Under the pieces are notes generated by a model. It was not told the DNA's origin. It was given only the letters and a program-made list of their open reading frames with translations, and did no database searches. This document shows positions 59,906-60,000 of a stretch of DNA of 60,000 nt, in pieces (position 1 is the stretch's first letter; every line of letters begins with the position of its first letter). Position numbers and translations under genes: made by a program. The stretch comes from Membranipora membranacea. Taxonomy: Eukaryota; Bryozoa; Gymnolaemata; Cheilostomatida; Membraniporidae. The stretch lies in contig OU612065.1 of the NCBI GenBank assembly GCA_914767715.1, forward strand, positions 30,320,001 to 30,380,000. Reading direction: 5' to 3'.

Positions 59906-60000
59906 CTAGAAATATGGTAACAGTATCAGTAAGCTACAAGTAAGCATCGATACGGGAAAAGTGTCTAAGAGTTGGGAGTTTGGGAGAACAACTGATAGGG

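Overview
The window looks like a piece of nuclear genome from an invertebrate bilaterian. It is AT-rich, its genes carry many short to medium GT-AG introns, and it holds tRNA-derived SINEs, LINE remnants, foldback elements and hAT-type MITEs. A Wnt8 ligand, an aminergic GPCR, an astacin protease and muskelin together point to a bilaterian animal. I cannot fix the phylum from sequence alone. All seven gene models were built by hand from homology, splice sites and codon phase. Six are complete in the window, and each multi-exon coding sequence adds up to a whole number of codons.

Layout, left to right. (1) 1152-2624, minus: an intronless aminergic-type GPCR. (2) 2.6-8.0 kb: mostly non-coding, with two foldback hairpins and one long unrecognised reading frame. 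(3) 8028-15082, plus: a ten-exon secreted astacin-CCP-MAM metalloprotease (457 aa) whose Met-turn methionine is threonine. (4) 16790-21544, plus: STARD7 (START-domain lipid transfer protein) with a large C-terminal extension and a possible extra upstream first exon. (5) 22904-35588, plus: muskelin, eighteen exons and 741 aa, with one inferred GC-AG intron. Its introns hold a LINE fossil, a foldback and a minisatellite. (6) 36640-39802, minus: an SR splicing factor of the RRM / CCHC-knuckle / RS type (SRSF7-like, 259 aa), tail-to-tail with muskelin. Its first intron holds two perfect hairpins. (7) 39.8-45.9 kb: a repeat-rich intergenic region with two nearly identical 288-bp MITEs in opposite orientation, each with a perfect 8-bp target-site duplication, and a diverged ~255-bp tandem repeat. 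(8) 45950-51289, minus: Wnt8, six exons and 334 aa, with a candidate TATA box upstream. (9) 53007 to beyond the right edge, minus: the C-terminal part of an M1-family aminopeptidase (ERAP1_C-like domain). Its catalytic exons lie outside the window.

The genes do not form an obvious pathway. They are unrelated housekeeping and developmental genes (lipid transfer, CTLH ubiquitin ligase, splicing, Wnt signalling) plus extracellular peptidases and a receptor. I found no clearly new multi-gene system. The most noteworthy items are the altered, apparently propeptide-less astacin, the MITE pair, the perfect hairpins inside the SR gene, and the enlarged STARD7.
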